DNA of 64,000 bases, taken from Pelosinus sp. UFO1 (GTDB lineage: Bacteria; Bacillota; Negativicutes; DSM-13327). The stretch covers positions 496,001 to 560,000 of the forward strand of contig NZ_CP008852.1 in assembly GCF_000725345.1 (NCBI RefSeq). Direction: 5' to 3'. The notes below the pieces were generated by a model that saw only the letters and a list, made by a program, of their open reading frames with translations, was not told where the DNA came from and made no database searches. Of this stretch, positions 55,886-64,000 are shown one piece after another; the stretch's first letter is position 1; every line of letters starts with the position of its first letter. Both the position numbers and the translations under genes were made by a program.

Positions 55886-57073
55886 GTGAACGAAATGTAC
55901 TATTTGGGGGATCTTATGAATCTAGATTTAAACCTTTTACTGCCGTATCTTATTTTTGTCTTTCAGGGGCTCATAGCTCCTCTAGGTAGTGTTATGATCA
56001 TAGAGATTGCTAAGAAATATTCTGTAGATACTTCAATGATTGGTTATGTTTTTGCTCTTAGCATCATAGGGGGCGGGATAGCTGCCTTAGCAAGTGGTTT
56101 TTTGCTAGAGACAATTGGAAAACGCAGACTTATTTTTGTTGGGATTTTGTGTGGAGGATTGGCTGTTGTCTCAATTACGGTTTCTAATCATTTAACGATG
56201 TTTGGGATGGGGGTATTTCTTACAGGTTTAAGCAATTGGCTATTGACGGCTGTTGGTAACGAGATCGTTGTTGAAAATTACCAGGGAAAAAAACGCTCCT
56301 CACAACTTAATTTATTAAATTTCTTTTATAGTGTAGGTGCTCTGGTAACTCCCGCTTTGGCTGGTTCTATGCTAGCGAGGGGCATTCAATGGGAAATGAT
56401 TTTTTTAACGCCCTTTACGTTACTAGGAGCATTGGCTCTATTTGCTTATTTTTTTAAGTCTAACCTATCCAAAGTTCCTGCAAGCTCTTTGGAAAAAGTG
56501 GCGCAATCGAACTCTAGTGAAAGTTGGAACGCGAATATGTATCGGACTAGCATCGCTTTGGGAGTTTACTGTATGTTGGAACTTAGTTATACCTATTGGA
56601 TTGTTGTACATCTTAGGGAGAACTTGTCAGTAGATATTGTGGAGGCAAGTTTGGTTCTGACTATTTTTTATATATGCCAGGCGATAGGTAGATTTATAAC
56701 AGGGATTGTAATAAAATACATATCTCTTTACCGCTATATCATTTCCTGCGCCTTTATTGGTCTTGCTGCTGCTAGTTTCATTATTATTAGCAAAAGCTAC
56801 GTAGTGATACTTTGCCTAACAATCTTATTCGGGTTAGCAGTCGCTGGTTTGTATCCATCAATCCTATCCTATGGAACCTTACAAGCTACGCATTCACCTC
56901 GTGCTGTGACTTTTTTTTTGACATCTGGTCTTGCTGGTTCTGTTGTGGGAATGTTGGTAACAAGTTTTTTAAAACAACAAGTTGGCTCTTGGGCATGTAT
57001 TGTTGTCACGGCTATATCGGCGGCATTGGTTATCCTATTGATAGGAAGTACTATGGAAAAGGGGGAAGGGTAA
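55886..57073 (+). CDS. MFS transporter
   Basis: 395 residues with about 12 hydrophobic segments and the MFS loop GFLLETIGKRR between TM2 and TM3. The substrate is unknown. Two starts are possible: GTG 55886 after AGAAGG, or ATG 55916 after GGGGG. It precedes the sigma-F promoter by about 20 bases and stands apart from that unit. Confidence 0.85.
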   Translation: MNEMYYLGDLMNLDLNLLLPYLIFVFQGLIAPLGSVMIIEIAKKYSVDTSMIGYVFALSIIGGGIAALASGFLLETIGKRRLIFVGILCGGLAVVSITVSNHLTMFGMGVFLTGLSNWLLTAVGNEIVVENYQGKKRSSQLNLLNFFYSVGALVTPALAGSMLARGIQWEMIFLTPFTLLGALALFAYFFKSNLSKVPASSLEKVAQSNSSESWNANMYRTSIALGVYCMLELSYTYWIVVHLRENLSVDIVEASLVLTIFYICQAIGRFITGIVIKYISLYRYIISCAFIGLAAASFIIISKSYVVILCLTILFGLAVAGLYPSILSYGTLQATHSPRAVTFFLTSGLAGSVVGMLVTSFLKQQVGSWACIVVTAISAALVILLIGSTMEKGEG

Positions 57074-57089
57074 CCTAGCCGTTACTGAT

Positions 57090-57120
57090 TGTATAAAGAC
57101 TACCCATATCGGTAATAATA
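57090..57120 (+). promoter_or_regulatory. Sigma-F promoter candidate
   Basis: -35 TGTATA, 15 bases, -10 GGTAATAATA. Every specified position of the Bacillus sigma-F pattern (wGywTA / GGnnAnAnTR) is met. It stands 33 bases before the PrsW-like gene. fin, next downstream, is a sigma-F gene in Bacillus, so the context agrees. Confidence 0.65.
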
Positions 57121-57152
57121 GACTCATTGTAGTTGTATATAAAGAGGTAATC

Positions 57153-57536
57153 ATGGCTTATGTGATTGGCTGTTTAATGGCTGGTTTGAGTTTCTTATTA
57201 AATAAAGTGTTAATACAGTATATTGGCATTAAGGCTGTCATTAGTTATAGCCCTTTGGTAGAAGAAATCACAAAGACACTTTGTTCTTACTATTTGGCGG
57301 CTGATATTTTAGTTACCCATGTTGTTTTTGGTATTTTGGAAGCTGCTTATGATTGGTATTGTGACCAGTTGGGGCGGGGGTTATCTGCAGCTTTATTTAG
57401 TGTAGTAGGTCACACCGTTTTTGGAGCATCTACACTTCTAATTTTACATATGAGTGGCAGCGTGGTCTTAGCAATCCTTGTAGCCAGTTGCATACATTTA
57501 GTTTGGAATGTAACAATGATTCGGTTATCTTCCTAA
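57153..57536 (+). CDS. Miniature PrsW-like intramembrane protease
   Basis: 127 residues, three or four membrane segments. All three PrsW motifs appear in order: EExxK (E37-E38..K41), FxxxE (F59..E63) and HxxxB (H115..N119, with H87 as another candidate). PrsW of Bacillus, about 220 residues, is a membrane glutamic protease that cleaves the anti-sigma factor RsiW. This copy is far shorter, so it may be a minimal core. A sigma-F promoter upstream and fin downstream suggest forespore expression. The family call is from motifs only; no substrate is known. Confidence 0.6.
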   Translation: MAYVIGCLMAGLSFLLNKVLIQYIGIKAVISYSPLVEEITKTLCSYYLAADILVTHVVFGILEAAYDWYCDQLGRGLSAALFSVVGHTVFGASTLLILHMSGSVVLAILVASCIHLVWNVTMIRLSS

Positions 57537-57588
57537 CTAGTTATAACTATAAAGTTTTTACGTATTATTTTGGAGGCGAAAATGAGTC

Positions 57589-57831
57589 ATGAAAATATAT
57601 TATAGTTGTGAACATTGTGGTGATGCTATCGATACAATAGAGGTAGATGAAGTAGATGAAGTTAAGTTCGGTTTTGATTGCTTGACTGCTGAAGAACGCC
57701 AAGATATAATAAAAGTTGATTTAATGAAGAATACCATGTATGTTCATTCTTTATGTGATAAGTGTATAGAGTCCATGGGGTTTTTTGAGGAAGGGCTGCC
57801 TCAAAAGCAGCAAAAAGAGTTTTTACATTAA
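57589..57831 (+). CDS. fin: Anti-sigma-F factor Fin-like (DUF2757/YabK) protein
   Basis: 80 residues. Two Cys pairs C7/C10 and C56/C59 form a zinc ribbon, with the family motif YYSCEHCG at the start and GFDCLTAEERQDII in the middle. In Bacillus subtilis fin (yabK) sits just before mfd, and the same holds here. Fin binds sigma-F and core polymerase and switches the forespore from sigma-F to sigma-G. GGAGG is 12 bases before this ATG, somewhat long; an overlapping 7-codon frame starts at 57582. Confidence 0.8.
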   Translation: MKIYYSCEHCGDAIDTIEVDEVDEVKFGFDCLTAEERQDIIKVDLMKNTMYVHSLCDKCIESMGFFEEGLPQKQQKEFLH

Positions 57832-57925
57832 GAAATCTTCGTCTGCACTAAGTTTAGATGTAGGCACTAAGGGTAGTCGTACTTGCTTGCAAAAAAAAGG
57901 TGGATTACATTTCAATTGTTTGCAG

Positions 57926-57976
57926 TATAATACAGTAAGGTACCAGGGCTTTAGCAACAGCTAAAGCCCCTTTTTA
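57926..57976 (+). other. Terminator just after a TATAAT element before mfd
   Basis: GGGCTTTAGC-aaca-GCTAAAGCCC and CTTTTT (57946-57974) form an intrinsic terminator. It may end the fin transcript. A TATAAT (57926-57931) stands immediately ahead, which could give a very short terminated RNA. The remaining DNA up to mfd shows nothing else. Confidence 0.6.
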
Positions 57977-58110
57977 CCTGTCGCTCTTGTGACTGGCTAA
58001 GGGAGCTGCATGGCATGGTTGTGGTGTGATAAAAGCCGTAATTACTAGTTGTTTTAAATATCATGATATAAGTAGAATATGAAAGTTTTCTGATTGTAGG
58101 ATGAGGTGCT

Positions 58111-61100
58111 ATGAATAATTTATTTGAAATTATGAAAAATGACCCAGGGATAAAGCGGGTACTTGCCGCTTATCAAATGACTGCTAGCCAAAGCCAAATT
58201 TATGGCGTAACAGGTGCGCAAAAAAGCGCATTACTGGCTGCAGCCTATCAATTAAGTCCAAGGCCTACTGTGATTATTACTGGCAATCAGGAGTCGGTGG
58301 AGCAATTGCGCGCTGATTTTGCCACATTACTTCCTGGTACCCTTGTTCTTGAATTGCCTGCTTTGGATATTATTACCTTTACTGCCGCTGCTAAAGGGGT
58401 AGAGTTAGCAGCCCGCCGTATGGATGTGTTAGGACGCATGATTCGGGGGGAAAATCTGATTGTTTTAGCGACGGCTGAGGCAACAATCCAAAAAGTGTTA
58501 CCACGAGAACATTTTGAGAATAATCGTATTACAATAACCAGCGGCACAGAAATTATCCGTGAGGAATTATTAGAATCCTTGGTTCGATTTGGTTATGAGC
58601 GAGTTGAACAAGTAGACGGACTTGGTCAATTTAGTGCCAGAGGCGGAATTATAGATATATTTCCTATTAGCAATAAAGTGCCAATTCGTTTGGAGTTATT
58701 CGGCGACGAAGTAGATTCTCTGCGTGAATTTGATGCTGGAACACAACGGTCTATGCATCCTGTGGTGCAAGTTGATATTTTGCCTCTTTCTGAAGTAGAG
58801 CAAACAGGAACGCCTACCGTGTTTTTATCGTATTTGCCTCCTAGTGCCACCGTAGTATTTGATGAGGCTGCTCGCGTTCGGGAGCAGATGAGTAAGTTGG
58901 TTAAGGAAAATCCTGAACTGAAGAAAAGTACGTTTACTTGGTCAGATATAGTAGCCGTTGCGAAACATTATAATGTAATGTACCTATCTTTAATGTTACA
59001 AAAGATTCCTTACACCCAACCTGATGAAATTGTTAGTATTACGGCTAAAAGTATTGTGCCATTTCAACGTCAGATGGATATGTTACTCGCCGAACTGAAA
59101 AGTTGGCAGGAACATAAATCATATACCATTATTTTCATGTCAAATAGTGAGAAAGCCTTATCACTTCAGCACAGTTTGGTAGAGGACGGCATTCATGCCG
59201 TTTTTTCTGAAACAATTCCTACCCTAGTGGAAGGCTCTGTATTAGTGACCGTAGGCTTATTAACGGCAGGCTTTGAGCTGCCACAGGCTCATATGGCCGT
59301 CATTACAGAAAAAGATATTATGGGCAGGCAAAAGAAAAAGCCTCGTCCAAGAGTGGGTAAAGGGCAGCAAATTGCCTACTTCCGTGATATTAAGATTGGC
59401 GACTATGTTGTACATGTCAATCATGGTATTGGAAAGTATGTGGGAGTAGAGACCCTTGTTGTTGGCAACGTTCATAAAGACTACTTACACATCCGCTATG
59501 CTGGAGAAGACAAACTTTACGTTCCGACAGATCAAGTAAATCTATTACAAAAGTACATTGGTTCAGAAGGGGATGCACCTCGTTTAAATAAAATGGGGGG
59601 CAGCGAATGGCTAAAAGCCAAGGGAAAAGCAGAAAAAGCCGTGGCGGACATGGCAAAAGAATTGCTAGAGATCTATGCCAAACGGGAGATCGTATCTGGC
59701 TACGCTTTTGAGGCGGATACTCCTTGGCAAAAAGAATTTGAAGATGCTTTCCCTTTTGAAGAAACGCCAGATCAATTAAGTGCTATTACTGAAATAAAAG
59801 CAGATATGCAGCAGGCGAAGCCCATGGATCGACTATTATGTGGGGATGTGGGTTTTGGTAAAACAGAGGTTGCTGTTCGCGCAGCCTTTAAAGCTGTTAT
59901 GGGTGGTAAGCAAGTGGCGATTTTAGTACCGACTACAGTGCTGGCTCAGCAGCACTATCAGACGATAAGTGCTCGGTTTGCCGGTTTTGGGCCAGTGGTA
60001 GATGTGATTAGTCGTTTTCGTAGTGCAAAAGAGCAACGTGCAACTATTGAGGCCTTAAGGAACGGCCAAGTAGATGTATTAATTGGGACACACCGTATAT
60101 TGCAATCGGATGTGAATTTTAAAGATATTGGTCTGCTCATTGTCGATGAAGAACAGCGTTTTGGGGTCAAGCAAAAAGAAAAGTTAAAACAGTGGAGCGC
60201 AGGCATTGACGTACTTACCTTAAGCGCTACACCAATCCCACGGACTCTACATATGTCATTAGTAGGGGCGAGGGATATGAGTATTATTGAAACTCCTCCC
60301 GAAGAACGTTTCCCCGTACAAAGTTATGTAGTGGAATATAACGAAGAAGTTATGCGTGATGCAATTAAACGGGAACTAAAAAGAGGTGGGCAGGTATATT
60401 TTGTCTATAATAGAGTGCAAACCATTGATAAAATGCATCGTAGGTTGTCAGAAATGCTGCCTGATGCCAAAATTAGGGTAGCTCATGGGCAAATGCCAGA
60501 AGAAATATTAGAACAAGCTATGCTTGATTTTTATGAGGGTAATGATGATGTATTGCTGTGCACTAGTATCATTGAGAATGGTCTTGATGTACCAAATGCC
60601 AATACCATTATTGTTTATGATGCAGATCGATTTGGTTTATCACAACTTTATCAGATGCGGGGGAGAGTCGGACGTTCTCACCGTATGGCTTTTGCCTATT
60701 TTACCTATCGACAGGATAAAGTTTTGACAGAAGTAGCTGAAAAACGTTTGCAAGCAATTAAGGAGTTTGCAGAATTAGGTGCAGGTTTTAAAATTGCTAT
60801 GCGTGATTTAGAAATTAGGGGTGCTGGAAATCTCTTGGGAGCGCAGCAGCATGGACATATTGTTAGTGTAGGTTTTGAAATGTATTGTCGTTTATTAGAT
60901 GAAGCGGTTCAACAGTTAAAAACTGGACAAAAATTCGAGGCACCGATTGAACCAGTGCTAGAATTTAATATAGATGCTTATATAAGTGGCGACTATATTA
61001 GTGATGCCATGCATAAAATTGAAATATACCAACGTATTGCTGCCAGTAGGAATGACCAACATATTTCAGATCTTGTTGATGAATTGGTAGATCGATTTGG

Positions 61101-61380
61101 TGAACCACCCACCTGTGTGGTTAACTTACTAGAAGTTGTTAGAATTAAAAATTTAGCGAGAGCTATTGGCATTCGGTCAGTTATTCAGCAAAGTAATTAT
61201 ATTGAAGTCACATTTATAGATCGGCCTCATGTAGAACCGGCTCAAATCATGGCTCTAAAAGATGCGTTTCCCAATCGGGTCATGATGTATCCTGAAGGGA
61301 TTCGTCTAAAGACGGCTCAAATTACGAATGAGGCATTAATTGGCTGGTTGGTGAAAGTATTTAAAACATTAGTTCCTTGA
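58111..61380 (+). CDS. mfd: Transcription-repair coupling factor Mfd
   Basis: 1089 residues. The order is UvrB-like N-terminal module, CarD-like RNA polymerase interaction domain (GDYVVHVNHGIGKYVG), then a RecG-like translocase with Walker A GDVGFGKT (578-585) and DEEQRFG box. QMRGRVGRS and the C-terminal D7 domain end it. Mfd removes stalled RNA polymerase and recruits UvrA. Order fin-mfd-spoVT-spoVB matches Bacillus. Confidence 0.97.
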   Translation: MNNLFEIMKNDPGIKRVLAAYQMTASQSQIYGVTGAQKSALLAAAYQLSPRPTVIITGNQESVEQLRADFATLLPGTLVLELPALDIITFTAAAKGVELAARRMDVLGRMIRGENLIVLATAEATIQKVLPREHFENNRITITSGTEIIREELLESLVRFGYERVEQVDGLGQFSARGGIIDIFPISNKVPIRLELFGDEVDSLREFDAGTQRSMHPVVQVDILPLSEVEQTGTPTVFLSYLPPSATVVFDEAARVREQMSKLVKENPELKKSTFTWSDIVAVAKHYNVMYLSLMLQKIPYTQPDEIVSITAKSIVPFQRQMDMLLAELKSWQEHKSYTIIFMSNSEKALSLQHSLVEDGIHAVFSETIPTLVEGSVLVTVGLLTAGFELPQAHMAVITEKDIMGRQKKKPRPRVGKGQQIAYFRDIKIGDYVVHVNHGIGKYVGVETLVVGNVHKDYLHIRYAGEDKLYVPTDQVNLLQKYIGSEGDAPRLNKMGGSEWLKAKGKAEKAVADMAKELLEIYAKREIVSGYAFEADTPWQKEFEDAFPFEETPDQLSAITEIKADMQQAKPMDRLLCGDVGFGKTEVAVRAAFKAVMGGKQVAILVPTTVLAQQHYQTISARFAGFGPVVDVISRFRSAKEQRATIEALRNGQVDVLIGTHRILQSDVNFKDIGLLIVDEEQRFGVKQKEKLKQWSAGIDVLTLSATPIPRTLHMSLVGARDMSIIETPPEERFPVQSYVVEYNEEVMRDAIKRELKRGGQVYFVYNRVQTIDKMHRRLSEMLPDAKIRVAHGQMPEEILEQAMLDFYEGNDDVLLCTSIIENGLDVPNANTIIVYDADRFGLSQLYQMRGRVGRSHRMAFAYFTYRQDKVLTEVAEKRLQAIKEFAELGAGFKIAMRDLEIRGAGNLLGAQQHGHIVSVGFEMYCRLLDEAVQQLKTGQKFEAPIEPVLEFNIDAYISGDYISDAMHKIEIYQRIAASRNDQHISDLVDELVDRFGEPPTCVVNLLEVVRIKNLARAIGIRSVIQQSNYIEVTFIDRPHVEPAQIMALKDAFPNRVMMYPEGIRLKTAQITNEALIGWLVKVFKTLVP

Positions 61381-61477
61381 AAAAAAGATATAAAATTCCG
61401 AATGACCATCCCCTAGTGATTGTTCTATGTTCGAAGGTTCCAACTGTTTGATGAAGGTTTTTTTAACACAAGGTGTG

Positions 61478-61508
61478 TGAATAAAAATATCAAGTTGGAT
61501 ATATACTA
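61478..61508 (+). promoter_or_regulatory. Sigma-G promoter of spoVT
   Basis: TGAATA, 18 bases, TATACTA. Compared with the Bacillus sigma-G consensus TGAATA-N17/18-CATACTA only the first -10 base differs. spoVT is a sigma-G gene in Bacillus, so motif and context agree. Start about 45 bases before the GTG. Confidence 0.7.
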
Positions 61509-61553
61509 TCACTGAAATCAGTTGACAAAAACTGTAGAAAAGGGGGGAAACTG

Positions 61554-62123
61554 GTGAAAGCGACTGGAATTGTAAGAAGAATTGATGATTTAGGTAGAGT
61601 AGTAATACCAAAAGAAATTAGGCGAACACTTAGAATTCGTGAAGGTGATCCACTGGAAATATATGTTGACCGAGAAGGGGAAGTTATTCTTAAGAAATAT
61701 TCTCCAGTAAGTGAGCTAGGTGATTTCGCAAAGGAATATGCTGATTCCTTGTATGAAGCTGTAGGTCATATTGTCTTAATAGCAGACAGAGATACTATAG
61801 TCGCTGTCGCAGGCTCATCGAAGAAAGAGTTCTTGAATAAGCCATTGGGTTCTGTATTGGAAAAAGTAATGGAAGATCGTAAGGCAATCGTATTGAACAA
61901 TCTTACTGACGGTAAAGGTTGTAAAGGCTGTATTATTGACGCAGGTGATGACGATGAAGTATGTAAATTTACATCAGAAGTCATTGCCCCAATTATTGTT
62001 GAAGGTACGTCCATTGGTGCAGTCGTTCTTTGCTCCAAACAGCAGGGAGTGCAGATGAGTGAAATGGAAGTCAAGCTAGCAGAAACTGCTGCAGGATTCC
62101 TTGCAAAACAAATGGCAACATAA
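61554..62123 (+). CDS. spoVT: Stage V sporulation regulator SpoVT
   Basis: 189 residues. Residues 1-50 form an AbrB-type DNA-binding domain (KATGIVRRIDDLGRVVIPKEIRR, read in two parts). The C-terminal GAF-like domain covers residues 60-185. It is a forespore transcription factor that tunes sigma-G genes and spore properties. GTG start after AGGGGGG. Terminator follows. Confidence 0.95.
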   Translation: MKATGIVRRIDDLGRVVIPKEIRRTLRIREGDPLEIYVDREGEVILKKYSPVSELGDFAKEYADSLYEAVGHIVLIADRDTIVAVAGSSKKEFLNKPLGSVLEKVMEDRKAIVLNNLTDGKGCKGCIIDAGDDDEVCKFTSEVIAPIIVEGTSIGAVVLCSKQQGVQMSEMEVKLAETAAGFLAKQMAT

Positions 62124-62143
62124 ATCACTTTTGCGTTAGTCAT

Positions 62144-62173
62144 AAGTAGCGGACACCAGTTCGCTACTTTTTG
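62144..62173 (+). terminator. Terminator after spoVT
   Basis: AAGTAGCG pairs with CGCTACTT and is followed by TTTG. Confidence 0.8.
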
Positions 62174-62290
62174 TATTTGTTCTTTTAGAAAAGAAGTATT
62201 GGCTATTTTTGTACTTTATTATAATATAATATGCACCTTCAGAATAAGTATAGTATGATACGAATGGGAATGCTGGAGGGAAGAAAATAG

Positions 62291-63892
62291 GTGAGTAAAG
62301 ATACTTTTTTAAAAGGGGCATTCATTTTAACTGCTGCCGGTGTTATTGTAAAATTAATTGGATCGGTAAACCGTATTTTACTGTCTCGCCTATTAGGGGG
62401 AGAGGGTATTGGATTATATCAGATGGCTTATCCCATTTATCTTTTGGCGTTAAGTGTTTCATCAGCTGGTATTCCTGTAGCGATTTCTATCATTGTGGCA
62501 GAGAAGGTAGCGTTATCTGATTTTCGTGGGGCAAATCGCGTATTTCGTATTTCGTTAGGTTTACTAATTATGACAGGGGTTACTTTTACTTTCTTATTAT
62601 ATTTTGGTGCGGGGTGGCTAATCGAACATCAATTTATACGGGATCCTCGGGCGTACTATGCTATAGCTGCATTAGCTCCAGCGATACTCTTTGTTACTGT
62701 TTTATCTAGCTATCGTGGTTATTTTCAAGGTTTGCAGATGATGACACCGACTGCCGTATCTCAAATATTTGAACAGCTGCTTCGGGTAATAACCATGATT
62801 GCTCTCGCTTTTTATTTATTGCCACTTGGCCTTGAGTATGCGGCGGCAGGCGCTAGTTTTGGAGCAGCTCCTGGAGCTGTAGCTGGGCTAATTGTACTAA
62901 TGTATTATTACTGGCAACATCGGATTGAATTACAGATGAAGATAGTTGCTGAGCCGATTATCAAACAAGAAGCAAGTAGTAAGGTTATATCTCGCATTAT
63001 AAAACTTGCCTTACCTGTATCATTAGCCAATATTATGCTTCCTGTAGTATCGAGTATTGACTTGTTAATTGTACCTGCAAGGCTAGAGGTTGCCGGCTAT
63101 ACCATTGAACAGGCTACCGAGTTATTTGGTTATTTAACAGGTATGGCAATTGCGCTAATTAACGTTCCAACGATTTTAACAGGGTCTTTGTCATCTAGCT
63201 TAGTGCCTGCCATTTCCGAGGCCTTTACACTTAAGAATTACCACCGAATCTATCAAAGTACGGCCATGGCAATGAGGATTGCCAATTTGATTACAATACC
63301 AAGTTTTATCGGCATGTATCTTTTGGCGACACCAATATCTTTAATGCTTTATGGTACACCAAATGCAGGTGTCTCTATTGCCATATTATCAGGTGGTGTT
63401 GTACTACTAGGGATTCATCAAGTGACTACAGGAGTCTTACAAGGACTAGGGCATACAGCCATTCCTCTTATTAACATGGTAGTTGCTGCTATTGTAAAGA
63501 TCATGTTAAGTTGGACCTTAACAGCGATGCCTTCTTTAGGGATTGAAGGGGCAGCGTGGGCGACAAATGTAGATTTTACCTTAGGGGCTCTTTTAAATGT
63601 ATATTTTGTATATCATTATGTAGGCTTTAGCATTGATGCTAAAGATACGGTAAAAACAGCGATTGCCGCGGTTGTGATGGGGGTGATTGTACTACTGACC
63701 TATGATGGCGTTATGCTTAAGACCTTTGATAATACAACAGCGACGCTTGCTTCTATCAGTGTAGGTGGTAGCATGTATGGTATTATTCTCTTATTACTAG
63801 GAGGAATACAGCAGCGGGATATTGAAAAGTTACCTAAATTTGGTTTACAATTAGCAGGTTTTTTAAGTAAAATAGGTGTACTACGAAAATAA
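62291..63892 (+). CDS. spoVB: SpoVB/MurJ-like lipid flippase (MOP superfamily)
   Basis: 533 residues with about 14 membrane segments. The early motif GSVNRILLSRLLGGEGIGLYQM is typical of the SpoVB/YabM group, whose members flip lipid-linked precursors for cortex or wall synthesis. The place, downstream of spoVT and before yabN, equals Bacillus yabM, a SpoVB paralogue, so yabM-like is equally apt. GTG start after GGAGGG. Confidence 0.85.
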   Translation: MSKDTFLKGAFILTAAGVIVKLIGSVNRILLSRLLGGEGIGLYQMAYPIYLLALSVSSAGIPVAISIIVAEKVALSDFRGANRVFRISLGLLIMTGVTFTFLLYFGAGWLIEHQFIRDPRAYYAIAALAPAILFVTVLSSYRGYFQGLQMMTPTAVSQIFEQLLRVITMIALAFYLLPLGLEYAAAGASFGAAPGAVAGLIVLMYYYWQHRIELQMKIVAEPIIKQEASSKVISRIIKLALPVSLANIMLPVVSSIDLLIVPARLEVAGYTIEQATELFGYLTGMAIALINVPTILTGSLSSSLVPAISEAFTLKNYHRIYQSTAMAMRIANLITIPSFIGMYLLATPISLMLYGTPNAGVSIAILSGGVVLLGIHQVTTGVLQGLGHTAIPLINMVVAAIVKIMLSWTLTAMPSLGIEGAAWATNVDFTLGALLNVYFVYHYVGFSIDAKDTVKTAIAAVVMGVIVLLTYDGVMLKTFDNTTATLASISVGGSMYGIILLLLGGIQQRDIEKLPKFGLQLAGFLSKIGVLRK

Positions 63893-63931
63893 TCTATTTT
63901 TTATTTTAGAATATGAATATGAGGCGATAAC

Positions 63932-64000
63932 ATGGGAGAAATTACAATTGTGGGTTTAGGACCAGGTTCATTTGGTCTTATTACAGTCGATACCCTTGAA
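63932..64000 (+). CDS. MazG/tetrapyrrole methylase-domain protein (YabN-like), N-terminal fragment
   Basis: Only 23 codons are in the window: ATG, then EITIVGLGPGSFGLIT, the glycine-rich start of a tetrapyrrole (SAM) methylase domain. Bacillus yabN joins this domain to MazG and lies after yabM, which supports the call. GAGG precedes the ATG. Confidence 0.8.
   Translation, partial: MGEITIVGLGPGSFGLITVDTLE

Noticed and set aside
57582-57605. Seven-codon frame overlapping the fin start
   Set aside because: ATG AGT CAT GAA AAT ATA TTA TAG has a better-spaced Shine-Dalgarno but no evidence of a leader peptide; noted only because the fin spacing is long.

Overview
This is one contiguous low-GC chromosomal window, almost all of it recognisable housekeeping and accessory genes. 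It comes from a spore-forming anaerobic or facultative Firmicute. The spore evidence is direct: Spo0F, SpoVT, a SpoVB-like flippase, the small forespore regulator Fin, a SpoIID/LytB-domain lipoprotein, and candidate sporulation promoters. Pyruvate formate-lyase, a nickel lactate racemase, a QueG-type corrinoid/Fe-S protein and a Cys-rich ferredoxin-like protein fit an anaerobe. The mix looks most like a Negativicutes sporeformer (Sporomusa/Pelosinus group), but that placement is inference from gene content and was not checked. I saw no tRNA, rRNA, CRISPR array, prophage or insertion sequence.

Layout. 1-7.5 kb: end of a CitA/DcuS-type kinase with its response regulator, a Cys-rich 4Fe-4S protein, a DUF2157 membrane protein overlapping hrpB, and a DASS anion transporter. 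7.7-11.4 kb: isochorismatase-like hydrolase, hemolysin-III-like protein, PAS-PAS-GGDEF protein and a QueG-like protein. 11.5-16.5 kb (minus): pflA, pflB and a PAS-PAS histidine kinase, followed by a divergent NRAMP metal transporter. 18-20.4 kb: FMN riboswitch with ribU, then YitT and DUF4870 proteins on the minus strand. 20.5-25.7 kb: an unassigned short transcription unit, then the pantothenate operon panG-panB-panC-panD, a YhcH-family gene and speD. 25.8-36.7 kb: LysR regulator divergent from a single-chain purL, an NSS transporter, uup and recQ. 36.9-41.7 kb: a DUF2156 protein that seems to start at ATT, larA, SpoIID/LytB lipoprotein and a soluble chemoreceptor.

41.9-53.3 kb keeps a Bacillus-like order: ywiB (DUF1934)-argS-rpoE-pyrG, then an inserted block (sppA, a Yip1 protein, a large lipoprotein), then spo0F, a zinc-ribbon protein, tal and glpX. 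53.7-57 kb: LysM-M23 peptidase, a RelA/SpoT synthetase and an MFS transporter. 57.1-64 kb again parallels Bacillus: fin-mfd-spoVT-spoVB-yabN/mazG. A tiny PrsW-like protease gene sits in front of fin behind a near-perfect sigma-F promoter.

The most interesting material is in two places. The first is the sporulation cluster at the right end: a 127-residue putative intramembrane protease with all three PrsW motifs, apparently forespore-expressed with fin, plus a sigma-G-type promoter before spoVT. The second is the intergenic DNA, which holds several families of dispersed structured repeats. Family A has two copies matching at 93 of 96 bases. Family B has two inverted copies with conserved pairing. 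Family C has at least six long-palindrome copies of the AACCACAAAGACACA type. The copies often combine into mosaics next to terminators. Other points are a Fur-like box overlapping the start of the FMN riboswitch transcript and the ATT start codon of the DUF2156 gene.
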